The notes beneath the pieces were generated by a model. That model was given only the letters and a program-made list of their open reading frames with translations, searched no databases and had not been told where the DNA came from. Below are positions 1 to 12,738 of a stretch of 60,000 nt of DNA, piece after piece. The stretch is from positions 5,459,501 through 5,519,500 of the forward strand of contig NC_092563.1 in NCBI RefSeq assembly GCF_037975245.1, given 5' to 3'. Made by a program: the position numbers and the translations under genes. Each line of letters opens with the position of its first letter. Positions within the stretch are counted from its first letter, which is position 1. The DNA comes from Apostichopus japonicus. Lineage: Eukaryota > Echinodermata > Holothuroidea > Aspidochirotida > Stichopodidae.

Positions 1-2493
1 GGCCGAACGCTGTGCTCATATACATTTGCGATCAAATATCATTTATTAATCATTTTCAATATACTTGTTGATAAATCTGCTCATTCTCATGCATGGGCGT
101 GGCCGTGGCCTATAAGGTAAGGGGAAGCGATGGGTTCGATTAACGTTGAATATCAATTTCATGTAGTGCAACAAGGAGTATGAGGCAGTATATAGGCTAC
201 AGTTCCCTGGTCTTCAAGGGACCTCCCGCCGCCGGATAAACATTTAACGTTCCCATTGTTTAACAATACACATGGTATACCTGGAAAGTCGATTTGCAAA
301 CAAGTCGAATTAGACCCCCTTCTTTCAAACGTTCAGTTAGAACTCCTTACTATATCGTTCATTTCCAAGCAGTATAGTACTTATTCAGCTGACAGGATAT
401 TTCTATTTATACTGCACCGAACTTGAGACTGCTGCACTAGTTGGGAATTTGCAATAAAACGTCGCTCGTGACCCCATACGGAATATATGCTGATAATAAA
501 ATACGCATTGTCATGACAGATGGCACTGTCCAGTAATGGAAGCGGGTGGGAAATGATTTGGTGAGACCGGCCATTCGACGCACACTAATTACGCATGTCT
601 ATTGCGCGCGAAAACTTTCGAATAGGACTACTAAGATGAAGCTGACCAAATTAATGCTAAGGTTTTCACCAACAGTTTTAAATGAAACTTGACCTTGTCA
701 TTCAACTACATCCTTGGTGATTGTAGTGTAAAAAAGTATTCAAAATATATCAAAATCATATTAAACCGTTGCAGTAAAACACGGTCTGCTCACACTTTTG
801 ACGTTACAACCAATATATAGGGGAAACTTCCCGGTGAAATTGAAATTCGGTACCATCAGTAGCGATTTTAACAATATCTTACTTCCTCTCGATCCGTCAT
901 TACAAATTTGCTCTCAGGAGTAAGAAATATCTCCAACAGCAGCGCGATTTCAATACCACTTGCTTGTGTTTCACTTTTAATATCTCTGATATTCCTCTGA
1001 AATTTGGGGCTGTCAAACATTATTTGTGGCAAGTTACAACCGACGGCTGTTTGATTCACGTACATGGTGCTGTATTTGTGGCAAGCTCCCTCACTAATAT
1101 CTGTTTACCAGTAGTACTAGTGTGGTTGAGTTTACGACCACTGCAATTGACGTCATGAAAATACTAAAAGCCAAGGCCAAAATCCGTAGTGTTACATTTT
1201 CAAGAAGGGGTGAAAACTATCAAATAAAAATTGCTCTTCTGATTTCAAATTAGCCGTTTAATTTTCGAAAGGAAAAACATCCTCTGGGTTATGAATCGAT
1301 AAGCCCAATATTACAATCGAATTCGGGGAGTTCATACTAAAACTAACCGTGCTTCCTGTACAGCATGTGAAATTAAGGTTTCGACCACTGAGAGAAATGG
1401 TTTCAACTGGATTACGTACAAGTTTTACAGTTACCAAATAAATGTAACGTTGGTATAATGTTACAGTGAAATACACAGTGTACGATAGCCGTGGTACCAA
1501 AGCCGAAGCCATGCTGCCAGTAATGTACTATCAGTCCGATTCTTACACATAATGTCCGTATGTTTTGCACGGTAATTAATGCAATCCGAGGGAAATCAGC
1601 TACATACATATTTTACGGACATGTACGCACGACGTTTACGTACGTACGAACGAGTAATACGAACGAACATAGTATAGAGTTGTTACTAGTAAAGACTGTC
1701 AACAACAGCGAGGGAAAGAACTGAAAAGAGATCTTTCTGCAAAGTGAAGTTGTATACAAGAAGAATCGAAAACCATCGGCATAAATTATGGTTGTGTACT
1801 CGAGATTCAAAGACTCTATGTGCGATTAAAAGGATTAATGGGATATATTTAATCGGTCTTCCGGTACAATCTACGCAATAAGCCAATGCGAAGTCCTGAT
1901 GCCACGATTTAGCCTAACTAGCCTATTCCTAAGTAGGCTAACTTTCATGTTGTAAATTTGGGGTAACATTTTCGCTTCTCATGTCGCCGGAATTTTGAGA
2001 AAAAGTGTGCCGTCATTTTTCTACCAAAGCCCGTCACCATACCCTGGCTCTTAGTACTAGTTACCAACCAACGTTGTCATCGATCCTCATTACTTGTGAG
2101 ACGTTATCATCGCCAATACTTTCGTCAACTGCGGGACTCATTAGTCAGAAATAGCCTATTTTGTTGTGGATGGAACAATATCAATTGATTTTAGATATGG
2201 ATATACTTTATCCAAGTTGATATAGCACGGGCTGTTAAAGCAATTTTAAAATTCATCAACCTTGATTTAGTTGTCGCCAAGAAAAAAAAGGACAGTAGCC
2301 TTGTTGTTTATCAAATGTGTGTGACTGAAGTTCCAAGTTGTGGAAAGCATTCCAAGCCAGTACCTCTACCACTTTTTGCTTACATTAAAAACTGTGTTAG
2401 GGCCTAGGCCTATAAGCAATTTACCAAAAAGGAAAGAGAACACAATTCAAATACATCATGAAGGTGGAATCGTTTCATTATTCTTCTTTGCAG
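1..2493. other. upstream region or intron, no recognised gene
   Basis: No exon is recognised here. Short open frames lack any familiar protein signature and are probably chance. The stretch holds A+T-rich unique sequence, a low-complexity ACGTACGTACGAACGA-like run near 1630-1650 and several AGGCCTA-type words near 2400. It may contain the 5' UTR and promoter of the CMIP gene, or be the end of an intron if the N-terminal exon lies further upstream. An in-frame stop at 2413-2415 shows that the exon-1 reading frame does not extend further left. Confidence 0.5.
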
Positions 2494-2682
2494 AATATAT
2501 ATGGTTTAACAAACAATAATAGTGGTGAGCTGAAATATAAACTGGTGCATGAAAGCAGCATACAACTATGTCGCATCAGCCATACAAGTACAGTTGTATA
2601 CAAAATATTAAACATGAAATTTTTAAGGAGATGGGAAACACATCAATTGGTTTTGGGTGATAGCACTTTATATTCTAGAACG
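2494..2682 (+). CDS. CMIP: CMIP coding exon (first seen), start of PH-like domain
   Basis: The exon encodes 63 residues, ending in the conserved block MKFLRRWETHQLVLGDS, which matches a vertebrate CMIP segment (KFLRRWEPHHL-type). The preceding YKLVHESSIQLCRI block aligns with the first PH strand region. The donor is ACG|GTAAGT, phase 0. Two left borders are possible. A strong acceptor (pyrimidine-rich tract ending TCTTTGCAG at 2493) gives 2494 as an internal exon start. Alternatively an ATG at 2458, with A at -3 and in frame, would add 12 residues and make this the initiating exon. I prefer 2494 because the acceptor is excellent and the frame is again phase 0, but the ATG cannot be excluded. 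An in-frame stop at 2413-2415 bounds the frame upstream. Confidence 0.85.
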
Positions 2683-5549
2683 GTAAGTGTTTTCTTGTTG
2701 CTAATATAGGCTATGTACCACTGGGAAATGTATGTTACATGAACCATACCTACATATGGAAGCCTTAATAAACCAGAGACATACTGTATTGCTACAGGTA
2801 TGTGGTATTAGGCCTAGCCTAGGCCAACTGAAGGAGGGGGAGTGAGGTAATGAATTTTGATTACGATCTATGTTTGTTGTTTTTCATTTAGTTTTAAATT
2901 TGGACATCAGGAAAATCACCATGACGTGGATGGTCAAGCTGGTTCAATTGGCCATGCAAGCACACAATTCCCTCCGTGTGGCCATGCTTTGATGGATTGT
3001 GAAACTTGATATTCAAAGATTAAAAGATGGTTAAATGGTATCTTGATTCAACAGAGATGACCAGTGATTAGGAGCAGTAATACTAGGCTCACCATAGCAA
3101 TAGTAAAACACTGTGTGATGCTTTAATTCCTCTTTGCAATTCACATATTTCCCAAGTAGCCTACTAAAGCAGATACAGTGCAAACCATTTTATAAAAGTA
3201 AAGCCGGCTTTAATGGAACTGCAGCGTTCAAGTACAAAGGATACTGATAGAACTTTACCTAATTAATTGACCAATTATATCACTGAGCCCAGTGTTATGA
3301 GGAATTTATGTTGACGGTCTGATATCCCCTTTGGATTTTAAACAAATATGGTTCCCTACTAAGAGTGTAGTGTACTGTACTGTACATAGCAATGTCAGTA
3401 CTGATAATGGACTAGTTACCACAATGAGATATTTGGTATTTAATTTCTGGCAATGTGTAAAGTACTAGTATGGACTTGTGTTTCCACATGTATAGTTGTT
3501 TCTAATTATGAAGATCTCTGTAATTGCTAACAATTTTTTTTTGCAACAGTCATTGTACATAGGGGTATTTCAGTTAATGCTGAGAGTGATGCATTTCAAT
3601 ATATACTGTGCATTCTGTAGAGATCTGTTAAAAACAATGTGTATTATTATGGCCGTCTGTTTTACTGCTGAATTTACTGATACTGGAGGGTGTGCTTTTA
3701 AATGGTTTATATGGCCAATTGGCTATCAGTTGGTTAATTGACATTTGACAAATTATGTGTACATTACTGTGACTGCTGGCAATACATTCTGTATGTATTT
3801 ATACATACTGTGCACATGTTTGTGCATCTGTGTTAATGTAACACACATCAATTGTCAGTCAGCAGTCTGCTTGTGTACACAGTTGAGATTACTACATACA
3901 GTACTATCTCCCACAATGACACACACTGTTGAATGTCAATATATAAACAAATAGGACTCCAGATATTGGACAATAACACCCCTTTAGTCGGAATCAGAGT
4001 TAACATAATTCATGTCCCATAATAATGGTACATTCATACAAACACGCATACATACACTGTCAACATTTAGATACTGTAGCCCACAGGGGACAATGTGGTT
4101 CATGCAGTGCAGAGGACACATTTTTGAAGGTTGTATCATAAAATACTGTGATTTTTGTGTACAGAACTGCTATGTATGTATGTATACATGTACAGTACAT
4201 CTTTACACTCGCATAGCAATTTGACAGTCTTGCAAAGCAGTTTGTGAAGTGATACTGGATAAATTATTCTGGGCTGCTCAATGCTTTATTACACCCAATC
4301 AACCTTAACAGCAGGTCTGCAAAATTGCATTAAAAAATTTAAAAGAAAATTTCATTAAAAATGATGGTTAATTGCTACAGAATTGTCATTAAAATATCTT
4401 TACCGAGCCAGTCGTCAGTACTACATGAAATTTAGCGTTGTGTGTACAGCGTAAAACGTCAATGGAATAATTTATGAAGACATAATCCTTAGTGTAGCGT
4501 GGGTTATAGAATTGAAGAGTAGTTGGATAAGAAGTACAGTACTAATACTCTCCATTGTTGCAGATGGATGTATAGTTTGTACACATATTCACCGACTGTA
4601 CGGTATCAGCATGCGTTAGCCTGGAAGCAAGATGATACTTCCATGGTGCAAGTCGGTACTTTTAAGATCTAAATATAACAAAAACAAGAACTACTGAAGG
4701 TATGCAAGCAGTTCCACCTTGATGTAAAGTGCTCAGGCTGTAATATGCGGAAGTAAAACTACAAGGCTAATGGCTTGGCCATCTTGGCAGGATGTCTGAC
4801 CTACTGAAGGCAAAACAGCTGTGAAATTACACCAAGCAAGGGACCAAACTGAGCTAACAGAGTTATCTCGCATGGTGCACAGTCTCTGTGGTCCCTTTTT
4901 AGTGTGTACATACTATTGTTGTTGTAGAATGCAAAACTTTTCATTATTAGTCGCTTCCCCAGATTATCATAATAAGGAAATAGTTAAGAAACAAACCAAA
5001 CAATATTTACCTCTCTACAGTAGTTTGAGGAGGAAATTGAGGTTCATTAACAACAACTCTCCAGTTTAAGGTTCATTTGATGTCTTTCCACAATAAGAAA
5101 CCCTTTTAGTTAATACATGTGTGTCATAATTGTCAATGGAACTTTCTATAGAAGCCGAGGGACTGAACAATTAGGTACATGTCAGTAGGACACTCCAATA
5201 CAGGATAGGTAGGTTAAGTTAAAAGAAAAACAAAATGTGCAACCACACATTATAAAGCATATATAACCAAATGAATGAATTCATGCAGTATAGTACAGAT
5301 GCCTAGTTTTTCACATGATTTAATCAATATTCATTATTGTGTCTTTAAACAAGACAATAGATCATCTGTACAATATAATTATAATGATCTGTATTTTAGT
5401 CACTTTGCACTTCACAATGACATTAAATGAAATGACAACAACAGAACAATTGCTTACATTGTTTACAATTACTTTCACACGAAACTGAAATCAATTAGCC
5501 AGTTCATTACTTCTGAAAAGAAAGTTCAACATACTGTATCTATGTAGCC

Positions 5550-6107
5550 ATGTTAGACCTGTGTCGAACTGTATTTGTTAATTGTACTTTAGTGTTCAGT
5601 GTTCTCTGTACTAATATAGTACAGAAGAGTACTGTAAGGTTAAATTCAATAGGCACCAGTGTGTCACTGTCTATTTGTCTAGATAACCTAAATCCTATAC
5701 TTCCTGATATTACCGTGAGACTCGATCTTGAATTGATATTCCTTTCACTGAATGATTTGTGGCATGATATATTACATATATCCAGGCACCTTCTGTCGCA
5801 CAGTATATTAACCTACCATACTTATAATATGAGATCATTGCATAAACATATTATTATGAACCACAGGCCAGGTTCAGTTCCGGTGTCTGGTGCAGGGAGC
5901 AAAGATAAAGGTCTGCTCTTTCTAGTCTTTCTAAACCCGGAAGTCATATCTCAATGGTTCAAACTACACAAGTTCAATATTGTTTCCATTGATATAACGT
6001 ACCTGTTCAGTTTTACAAGTGATGCATTATACTGTACACTCTCTGTGATACTAGCTAGTAAAATTGCTAACAGATCTTATGAAATGAGTAATTTATTATT
6101 CATGTAG
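5550..6107 (+). other. unrecognised 185-codon open reading frame
   Basis: This is an uninterrupted ATG-to-stop frame of 185 codons inside CMIP intron 1. The translation is rich in Leu, Ile and Ser, with a Gly-Ser-Gly-like stretch (VPVSGAGSKDKG) in its second half, and I recognise no family. In A+T-rich DNA an open frame this long is uncommon by chance, so it may be a gene nested in the intron, a transposon relic or coincidence. There is no clear splice structure, no poly(A) signal that decides the matter and no convincing signal peptide. Most likely it is not a gene. Confidence 0.12.
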
Positions 6108-7261
6108 CAGTGCACCCACAGAAGGTAGTTCAGACTTACCTATACTACTGTACCCATAGTTAGTAGCTAAGATTTATATATTTTAGTTTCCCCCCAGATT
6201 TTGTTGACAATTTATGACTCTTCTCTGTCCAGAGTGCGGGTGGTGTATGTACAGGTATCTGCTAGTTTGTGTGTGATTACTGTATGTGTGGGTGTGTATA
6301 TATGTGTGGAAGTATACAATGCCTAGAATGATTTTCAAAGGATCTTGTTGTATTGTAATTTAAATGCATTTGTCTTTAATAATAAATTAGTATTGCAAAT
6401 CAAGAGTCCTAGGTTGCAGTCCTTCTACTAGTAAAGGTAGCAAGGTAGAAATGGTAATTGTTTATCACAGCGCCCCCATAGACCTTCTTCTGGATCACCA
6501 CCTCTTCCTTCCGAAGGTATTCCTCGTCTACAGAGTGAAGGTTTAAATTAATGAAGGTGTATTGCATATTTAGTACTGTAACAGTATATATATATGTACA
6601 TCATGGTATCATGGGGTCAGCTACTGTACTTACATCCATTACTTTAAAACAGAGCTTCTAGTTGCGATCTTTGAATCCCTCGACATGAAATTAAATATGT
6701 TTGAACAGAAGATCAGTTTGCATGAATTCGTAGCTTGCTTGTGTAACAACACATATTTTAACGTTTCTGGAAAGATATATTTTTTAAGGCAAATATCAAT
6801 ATCTATAGTTGTGATAGATGTGGGACACTTGAAGTGTTCTTGGTCATGATAAATGTTCTCGGTCATGATAAACATGTAGAGCCCACTTTAAAAACCCCTA
6901 TTAATTGCCATCTTATTGGACAAGAAGAAATTTATGCAAGAGTTGATATAGAAAATTAGCTGCAATGACATATAAATTGCAATTTGTGTGAGTTCTAGGG
7001 GATAGTGAATCTAACTTTGAGAAATTGTATATATATGCAATCACCTGTCTGCCTTTACACTATGGTAAAGTACTTTATGATACTGTACACATAATAAGAG
7101 GATGCATAGAATTTCACAGGGGAATAATTTTGTATTTAAATTTTGTGTACTGTAGCCATTTTGAAGGCTCCAAACTTTGGTTTGTCACAAAATACTATGA
7201 TTCCTCTGTGAAAGGAGGAAACAAACTGCTATTCATCTTTGGACTTTACCATAAATCTACC

Positions 7262-7575
7262 GTTGCTGTGGCCGAGTGGATAAAAGTGGTGGCATTTTGA
7301 AACAATGAGGCTTAAGCAATCGGGAGGTTCCGGGAGGGTCATAGTAAGGTGGGTTTTTCATCCAAGAGCAATCTACGGTTAAACTCCCATCTGAAACGAC
7401 CAAGTTCTAAATTTGAAAAGATTCCAAATTTGAGTTAATTTGAATTTAAGTTGAATTGGAAGCCACCCGACGTGTATATTGTAATCCATAAGCCCTTGCG
7501 AGTTTCTCCCACATTTGTGGTCGCTCAAGTCATTGTAAATATAACTGCCTTATTATTAATATTATTTTGCATTGC
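7262..7575 (+). mobile_element. tRNA-derived SINE
   Basis: The 5' end (7265-7340) resembles a class II tRNA (Leu/Ser type). It carries a clear polymerase III A box, TGGCCGAGTGG, and a weaker B-box region, GGTTCCGGGAGGG. A tRNA-unrelated body follows, and the element ends in an ATT-rich tail (TTATTATTAATATTATT) near 7550-7570. This tRNA head, body and short-repeat tail is the usual SINE layout. Both ends are approximate because no target-site duplication was confirmed. It belongs to a different family from the two SINEs in intron 3. Confidence 0.7.
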
Positions 7576-8404
7576 ATTTTAATGGCAATGAGATGAATTA
7601 ATTATACCCAGCTTCAATAAGCTACTTAACTACTAAGTCACTCTGTGTAGCTCTTTTTTATTCTTAGTAGAGGGTTGCATGACTGTATGACACACCCTTT
7701 CCGTTACAGGGAATTATCTATTTAACATGTAATACAAGATGTAAATGTAACAAAGATTGAGTTATGACTTTATTTACATTAAACCCTAAATACAAATTTT
7801 TGAACGAGGATAAATAAGTGTGAAATTTGAAGAGAGTCACGCAACATGTGGCATATTTGGCAAATATGTTCTGTCCTCTATATTTAATATTAATGTAGAT
7901 GTTTGGTTATTAATAATTATATTCACAGAACAGTTTTTTTCATTCTTTTCTTTCGTACAGTATGTTGTTTTGCTTAGATGATACATGCACATATGTTGCC
8001 CATAAAAGTGATATTCTTATAACTCTGTTTCACCACTATTTCTTTTTTTCTTTTTTTTCTGGCTGAACAAGTGCATGCAGACTCAGTGGATGTTCTCACA
8101 TACTGTGTACCTGTCATTTGTCAAGCAAAAGATTAAACTGTTTTGACATCAATTGTATTATATGTGAAGTTAACATTTAACAGCGAATTTGGAAACGTTA
8201 AGTTTTCATAAATTGGGAAGTTTAGGGCATGCACATCTACTTTGACTTTTTCTCAGTGTTCAAAGCAGGGAGTTGTCCATAACAACTCCCTGTTCAAAGT
8301 AATGGCGCCTGCAATGCCAATGATGGCACCTTATTTTGAAAATAACAGCTCAATTGTTTATGAACCGAAACTTAACAAGCAAGAAAGGAAAAAAAAATTT
8401 AGAG

Positions 8405-8445
8405 AGCCTGACGTTTTGATCCTAGCAGGATCTTGTTCAGAGGCT
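8405..8445 (-). ncRNA. decayed hammerhead-ribozyme-like motif (Penelope-associated type)
   Basis: Read on the minus strand, stem I is AGCCT/AGGCT (8441-8445 with 8405-8409, perfect). The core reads CTGAACA where CUGANGA is expected. Stem II is GATCC-TGCTA-GGATC. AAAAC stands where GAAAC is expected, then GTC at the cleavage position. Stem III would be just AC/GT with no loop, which is the diminished stem III known from small, dimer-acting hammerheads of Penelope-like retroelements. Two core positions (G8 and G12) are mutated, so this copy should be inactive. One extra nucleotide lies between the core and stem II in this register. No folding was run. Confidence 0.5.
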
Positions 8446-11034
8446 AACTGGAATGAAAACAATGTAAGAACACATTAAGACACCCGGAAGGACAGACAGT
8501 TCAAATTGGACAAAATTAAGCAAAAATAGACACAAACAAGGAGAGGTAAGATGAAAGGAAAGAGTGATGAGAGGATTAAGGGCTTAGTGCAGTCTTAGAG
8601 AAAAGCTCTGAGGTGTTACAATGTAAGGGACACCTAGAGTTAATAAAATAGCAAAACAAACCGCATAAAATTATTATATTGTGTGACCAAAAATATACCG
8701 CTAGGTTTATTATGCCATCATAATCATAAAATTTTGTTAATTTTTTATTTGCAAATTTTATTAAATTGCAGATAATATTATTCTAAAATAAGATTGCATG
8801 CCAAATTAAGACACGCTCCTACCGTAGATTGTTTTTGCTCACCAAAATAAAGGCTAAATAAGGATAAATAAATGAATGTAATTTGATTATTATTATCATG
8901 CCATTGCCACATGAACACTTTCTCATAATATTAGTTTTCTTTTATAATCAAATTATGTAAAATCTAATTTGTAAAATTTTAAAATATTCAACTGATCCTA
9001 TGTAAAAGTCCACTGCAACTGATTTACATGGCAATGGGATATAACAAGTATTTTATCTACCACTCATGCATGTTTTACATATCGATATGCAAATGTACGA
9101 CAATTTCTGCAGAGAGGTCTAGTGTTTCAAGCCCAAGGTAAGCAAGGTCTACTTCTGTGGCAACTTTCAGAGGTGCTGAAAGCAAACAGAAGGAGTATTA
9201 CTTTGTGGTTAAATCAAAGAAAAAAAAAGAAACACAATGATCATGAGTGAATGAAAGCTGACAGACTAAGAAATCATTACATCCCTGCTGGGTTAATGTG
9301 CATAACAACTACACGAGTAAGAAGTGCAATACCATGGCATATATGCTTAAAGTAGTTGTACAGTAACTGATCAGTCATATGACAACAGTGTAATTTAAAT
9401 ACATGTATCAGCACAGTCATGAAACATTGAAAGGTGTAAAAGCTTAAAATAATTCCAGTTATATATAGTCTTTTGAATCGCAATTGATGCTGACAGTTCT
9501 GATCGATTATAGTAATTGTAATATTGGGAACTGTCCAGTCAGTTTAACAATACTGTATATATTGCTGTTAAAACTGATGATGCACACAACATCTTTATAT
9601 ATGTCTCCTTTTTGTAGGGAGCTTTGGGGGAATGGATGAATTTTTAAATTTAAGTAGTATATAATTAAACAGTCAAAAATTCCTGATTTGACTTATTGTT
9701 TTTGATTTTGAAGTTTAAAGTGATCTGCTAAAGGGAACTACAGTATCTCAATAATGAAGTGTAGAATTGGAAAACCAAAAACTTCTTTGATACGTACGGT
9801 ATCTTCAGTTTAAAAGAAAAAATTCACTCTCCTGTTGCCAATTGGTGATCACTGTTTGTTTAATTCTTTCCTTTGGCAAGCAATCCAACTTTATATATGA
9901 TATGATTGACTAAAGTTTAAGAATTTAAAAGCAAAGAAATTGAGAGGAAAAAAAAGCAGAAAAAAAAGGAAAGAAATATTTTGAGTTGTTATTGTGGCTA
10001 TCAGATGCATTTAGATTATTGATAATCTGTCCGTAAGTTGCACATTATTCCTCTGTTCAATATTCACACCCACGAACGCTCGCTGGGAGAATGTCAAAAT
10101 TACCCTCATCGGTTTCACGATCATGACATGGAAGCTACATTATGCTCACATGCAGAAGTAGCGAGGGGGGAAACAAGTAATTGACATCAATTGCAAGAAT
10201 ATGTTCGTCTTTAGTTTTTGCTTTTCAATCTTGCCCGCGGCTGCCTTACTGTACGGGAAAGAAAAAAAAGAAGAAGGGAAAAAAAAAAAACCTACCCAGT
10301 ATCACACGTTTCAATACAGAGATTGTGTTTCTCACACTCAACACCATTGACTTGTGTGTCAGTCACACAATATATGTTATTCTTCCTTTGAAGTTTATAC
10401 ACTTTTAATTACTGTAGTATGTACAGTACTGGGGGGACTGTGTGCACGCTGATAGGATGGTTTATTCAATTACGGCAACATCGTAGAGATACTCTGAGCT
10501 GGATGCAGATGCGCAGTATATATTCATCAAACGATGTCAACGACGACGGCGTAAGCTGCTTGTTTGCCAATGTAAATGTAGTAGAAGCCTATAGGTCCAC
10601 AAGGAATATAATGAGTATACTGTACATATGGAAGTTGGAACAGAATATGCACTGTTTAGCCAGTGTAGTCTTGGTGAGGTTGTATTATAGGTTTCTATTT
10701 TTAGTAGCTTTTTGATATTAAGTGATTCTTCTCTGGTTAAACTGTTTGCAATTCAACACTCACCATAAGATTCTCTCAGTATAGTAGTTCATTATATTAT
10801 TGTATACTGAATTTAGCAATATTTCATGTATTTATGATTTTATTTCTTTTGTATTTTTTGATAATCATACCCGTCCTTCTTATCCAAATTATTCTCTCAT
10901 TCCCCCCAAAAAAAAAAACTTCTGAAAACCCATTTAATGCGTCAAGCATTCATCAATGTTAAACAATAATTATTTTCTCCATTCGTATTTTTTTTTGCTT
11001 CCTTTTCTCTCTTTCTCTCCCTCGCCTTGAGCAC

Positions 11035-11098
11035 CCTTCCTGGTGGATATGGGCGCGTTATAAATCACCATTTGTTATTATGATTATTATTAATTTAA
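11035..11098 (+). repeat. retroelement 3' tail fragment
   Basis: CCTTCCTGGTGGATATGGG is followed by GCGCGTTATAAAT and an ATT/ATG-rich run (TTATTATGATTATTATT). This resembles the 'gcgc-tataaat plus ATT microsatellite' 3' end common to CR1/L2-like LINEs and their partner SINEs. No body is visible to its left, so it is only a tail or a strongly truncated insertion. Confidence 0.4.
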
Positions 11099-11880
11099 AC
11101 TCACCATATCTCAAGAAGTTAACTAGCTCTTAAATTATATTGTCAATGTACCCATCATAGCTGCCAGCCTGCAGTATTACACCATCATATGATAGTTGGG
11201 CTCAGCTTGCAGGGCATCAGTGCTCTCGTACAGTATGAACGCAGATCCTAGCTATGAGGAACTCTACGATATGGGACCCATCTAAGAGTATCGACTCTGT
11301 GGGGGAGTATTGTAGAACCATTACTGAACTGAATTTTTATTTAATTAATGAAAGTTGGACACCACAGAGATTCAAAGATCACTGCTGAGTAATCTCCTTG
11401 TGCGATAAAAAGCCAAACCAAATTTCGTCGAGTCCTGCAAGTACACCGGTTGGCTATTAAAGTCCTTCTCTTTAAAAAAGTTCATTTACGTACAAAAATA
11501 AATTTATCTTTTTGCCCATTTAATGATGTTTCAGAACCATTCTTATATACGAGTACAATCCTATCATTTTGATACATTTATGATGTGCTTTCTCAAAGTT
11601 CTCGTACACGTTTGTATAATTTTTACAATTTATCACCCTTTTTGCACTTTTTGCCTTCTTCGGTCTCTTATTTTGCTCTCTATAGAATTTGTTTGATATA
11701 AATTTATATACAGAAATAAACAAGTGAAGTCTAAACATTTTGCTTTACTATCGACTTTTGTTGATAAATTTCCTAACATGGGCTTATATATTTTCTTGTT
11801 AAATTTGTATTGTGAAGCTGTTCTCATTTATCAGCATACCGGTAGATCTCCATTATTCTCTATTCTTTTCATTTCCACAG

Positions 11881-12009
11881 CCTGAGGGACATATGGAGTG
11901 TCCCATACCGTACTGTAGTATACACGACATTCACGCTCTCACGAGATGGGAAGCAGGTCAAAACTGTTGTTTACGAGTTGTTCTCCACACGGGGTCTCTA
12001 TTGCTGCAG
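11881..12009 (+). CDS. CMIP: CMIP coding exon 2, PH-like domain middle
   Basis: The exon is 43 codons in phase 0, with acceptor TTTCCACAG and donor CAG|GTAAGA. The start, PEGHMECPIPYCSIHDIHAL, and the end, CCLRVVLHTGSLLLQ, align residue for residue, with one extra residue, to the vertebrate CMIP segment that begins PTGYMEN and ends in TVLLQ. The second half looks like consecutive PH-domain beta strands. A GA-rich run begins soon after the donor (12023-12060). The exon follows a 9.2-kb intron and precedes an 11.6-kb intron. It is strongly supported because the conserved block fills the whole exon between splice sites. Confidence 0.92.
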
Positions 12010-12022
12010 GTAAGACAGATAG

Positions 12023-12060
12023 AGACATGAGAGACAGAGAGAGAGAGGGAGAGAGAGATA
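12023..12060 (+). repeat. GA-rich simple repeat next to a splice donor
   Basis: A run of GAGACA/GAGAGA units starts about 14 bp after the exon-2 donor. It is a purine-rich simple repeat; any effect on splicing is speculation. Confidence 0.8.
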
Positions 12061-12344
12061 ATTAAATTCTTTTTTCAGCACAAGAAGAGTGTTTTATTAT
12101 GGTATTAATCTGTTTTTGTTTACACCTATCATGCACTGTGCAGCCATTGGCTAATATTGGAAACGTGTTAAATTGATAGCTCAAAATCGGTGTGCAACGG
12201 CCACTGCAGGAGAAACTGGATCTCTTTTTAATTGATGCTAGAGCAAAATATCTGCAAGTAATTGGAAAAACAAAGAAAGGAAATTGATTTGCTATTCATA
12301 GAGGTACAGTAGAATGGCTTGGTATTATTACTTTGTGTGCGTGT

Positions 12345-12738
12345 GTCACGCGTTTGTCTCGTATTCTGACCGAGGACTTGAACAAAAGCATTCCAGGTCC
12401 TCGGATGTGATTTCTAAAGAATCATCTCGTCCTCACAAGAATTCTATTGTTAAGGGGTATTGTGAAGGTTAGGATTTGAACAATGGAAAAAACAATGGGG
12501 TGCTCGGTCTGAATGTAAAACACAGCTGTGTGTATGGGTGCGTTTGTTTCGTATTCTGACCGAGGACTTGAACAAAAGAATTTCCTTTAGGTCCTCGGTT
12601 GTGATTTCTAAAGAATCATCACGTCCTCGGAAGAATTCTATTGTATGGGGTATTGTTAAGGTTAGGGTACGTGGATTTGAACAATGGAGAAAACAATGGG
12701 GTGATCGGTCTGAATGTAAAACACAGCTGTGTGTGTGC
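12345..12738 (+). repeat. tandem duplication, unit about 190 bp
   Basis: Two adjacent copies begin at about 12351 and 12541. Each carries CGTATTCTGACCGAGGACTT near its start and CTGAATGTAAAACACAGCTG near its end. They differ by scattered substitutions and small indels. I see no coding or tRNA-like features. An open frame over the second copy is a by-product. Confidence 0.9.

Larger units (their letters stand above)
2683..11880 (+). other. CMIP intron 1 (9.2 kb)
   Basis: The intron runs from GTAAGT to TTTCCACAG. It is A+T-rich with no other recognised exon. Contents noted separately: an unrecognised 185-codon open frame at 5550-6107, a tRNA-derived SINE at 7262-7575, a decayed hammerhead-like motif at 8405-8445 and a short retroelement tail near 11035-11098. 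The rest, including 2700-5500 and 8600-10980, shows only unique sequence, with many TACTGTA/TACAGTA words, for example at 3365-3386, 4191-4199 and 10424-10433. Confidence 0.85.

Noticed and set aside
1-2457. first coding exon or promoter of CMIP
   Set aside because: No segment gives a recognisable N terminus with a phase-0 donor, and no clear promoter element could be defended by eye.
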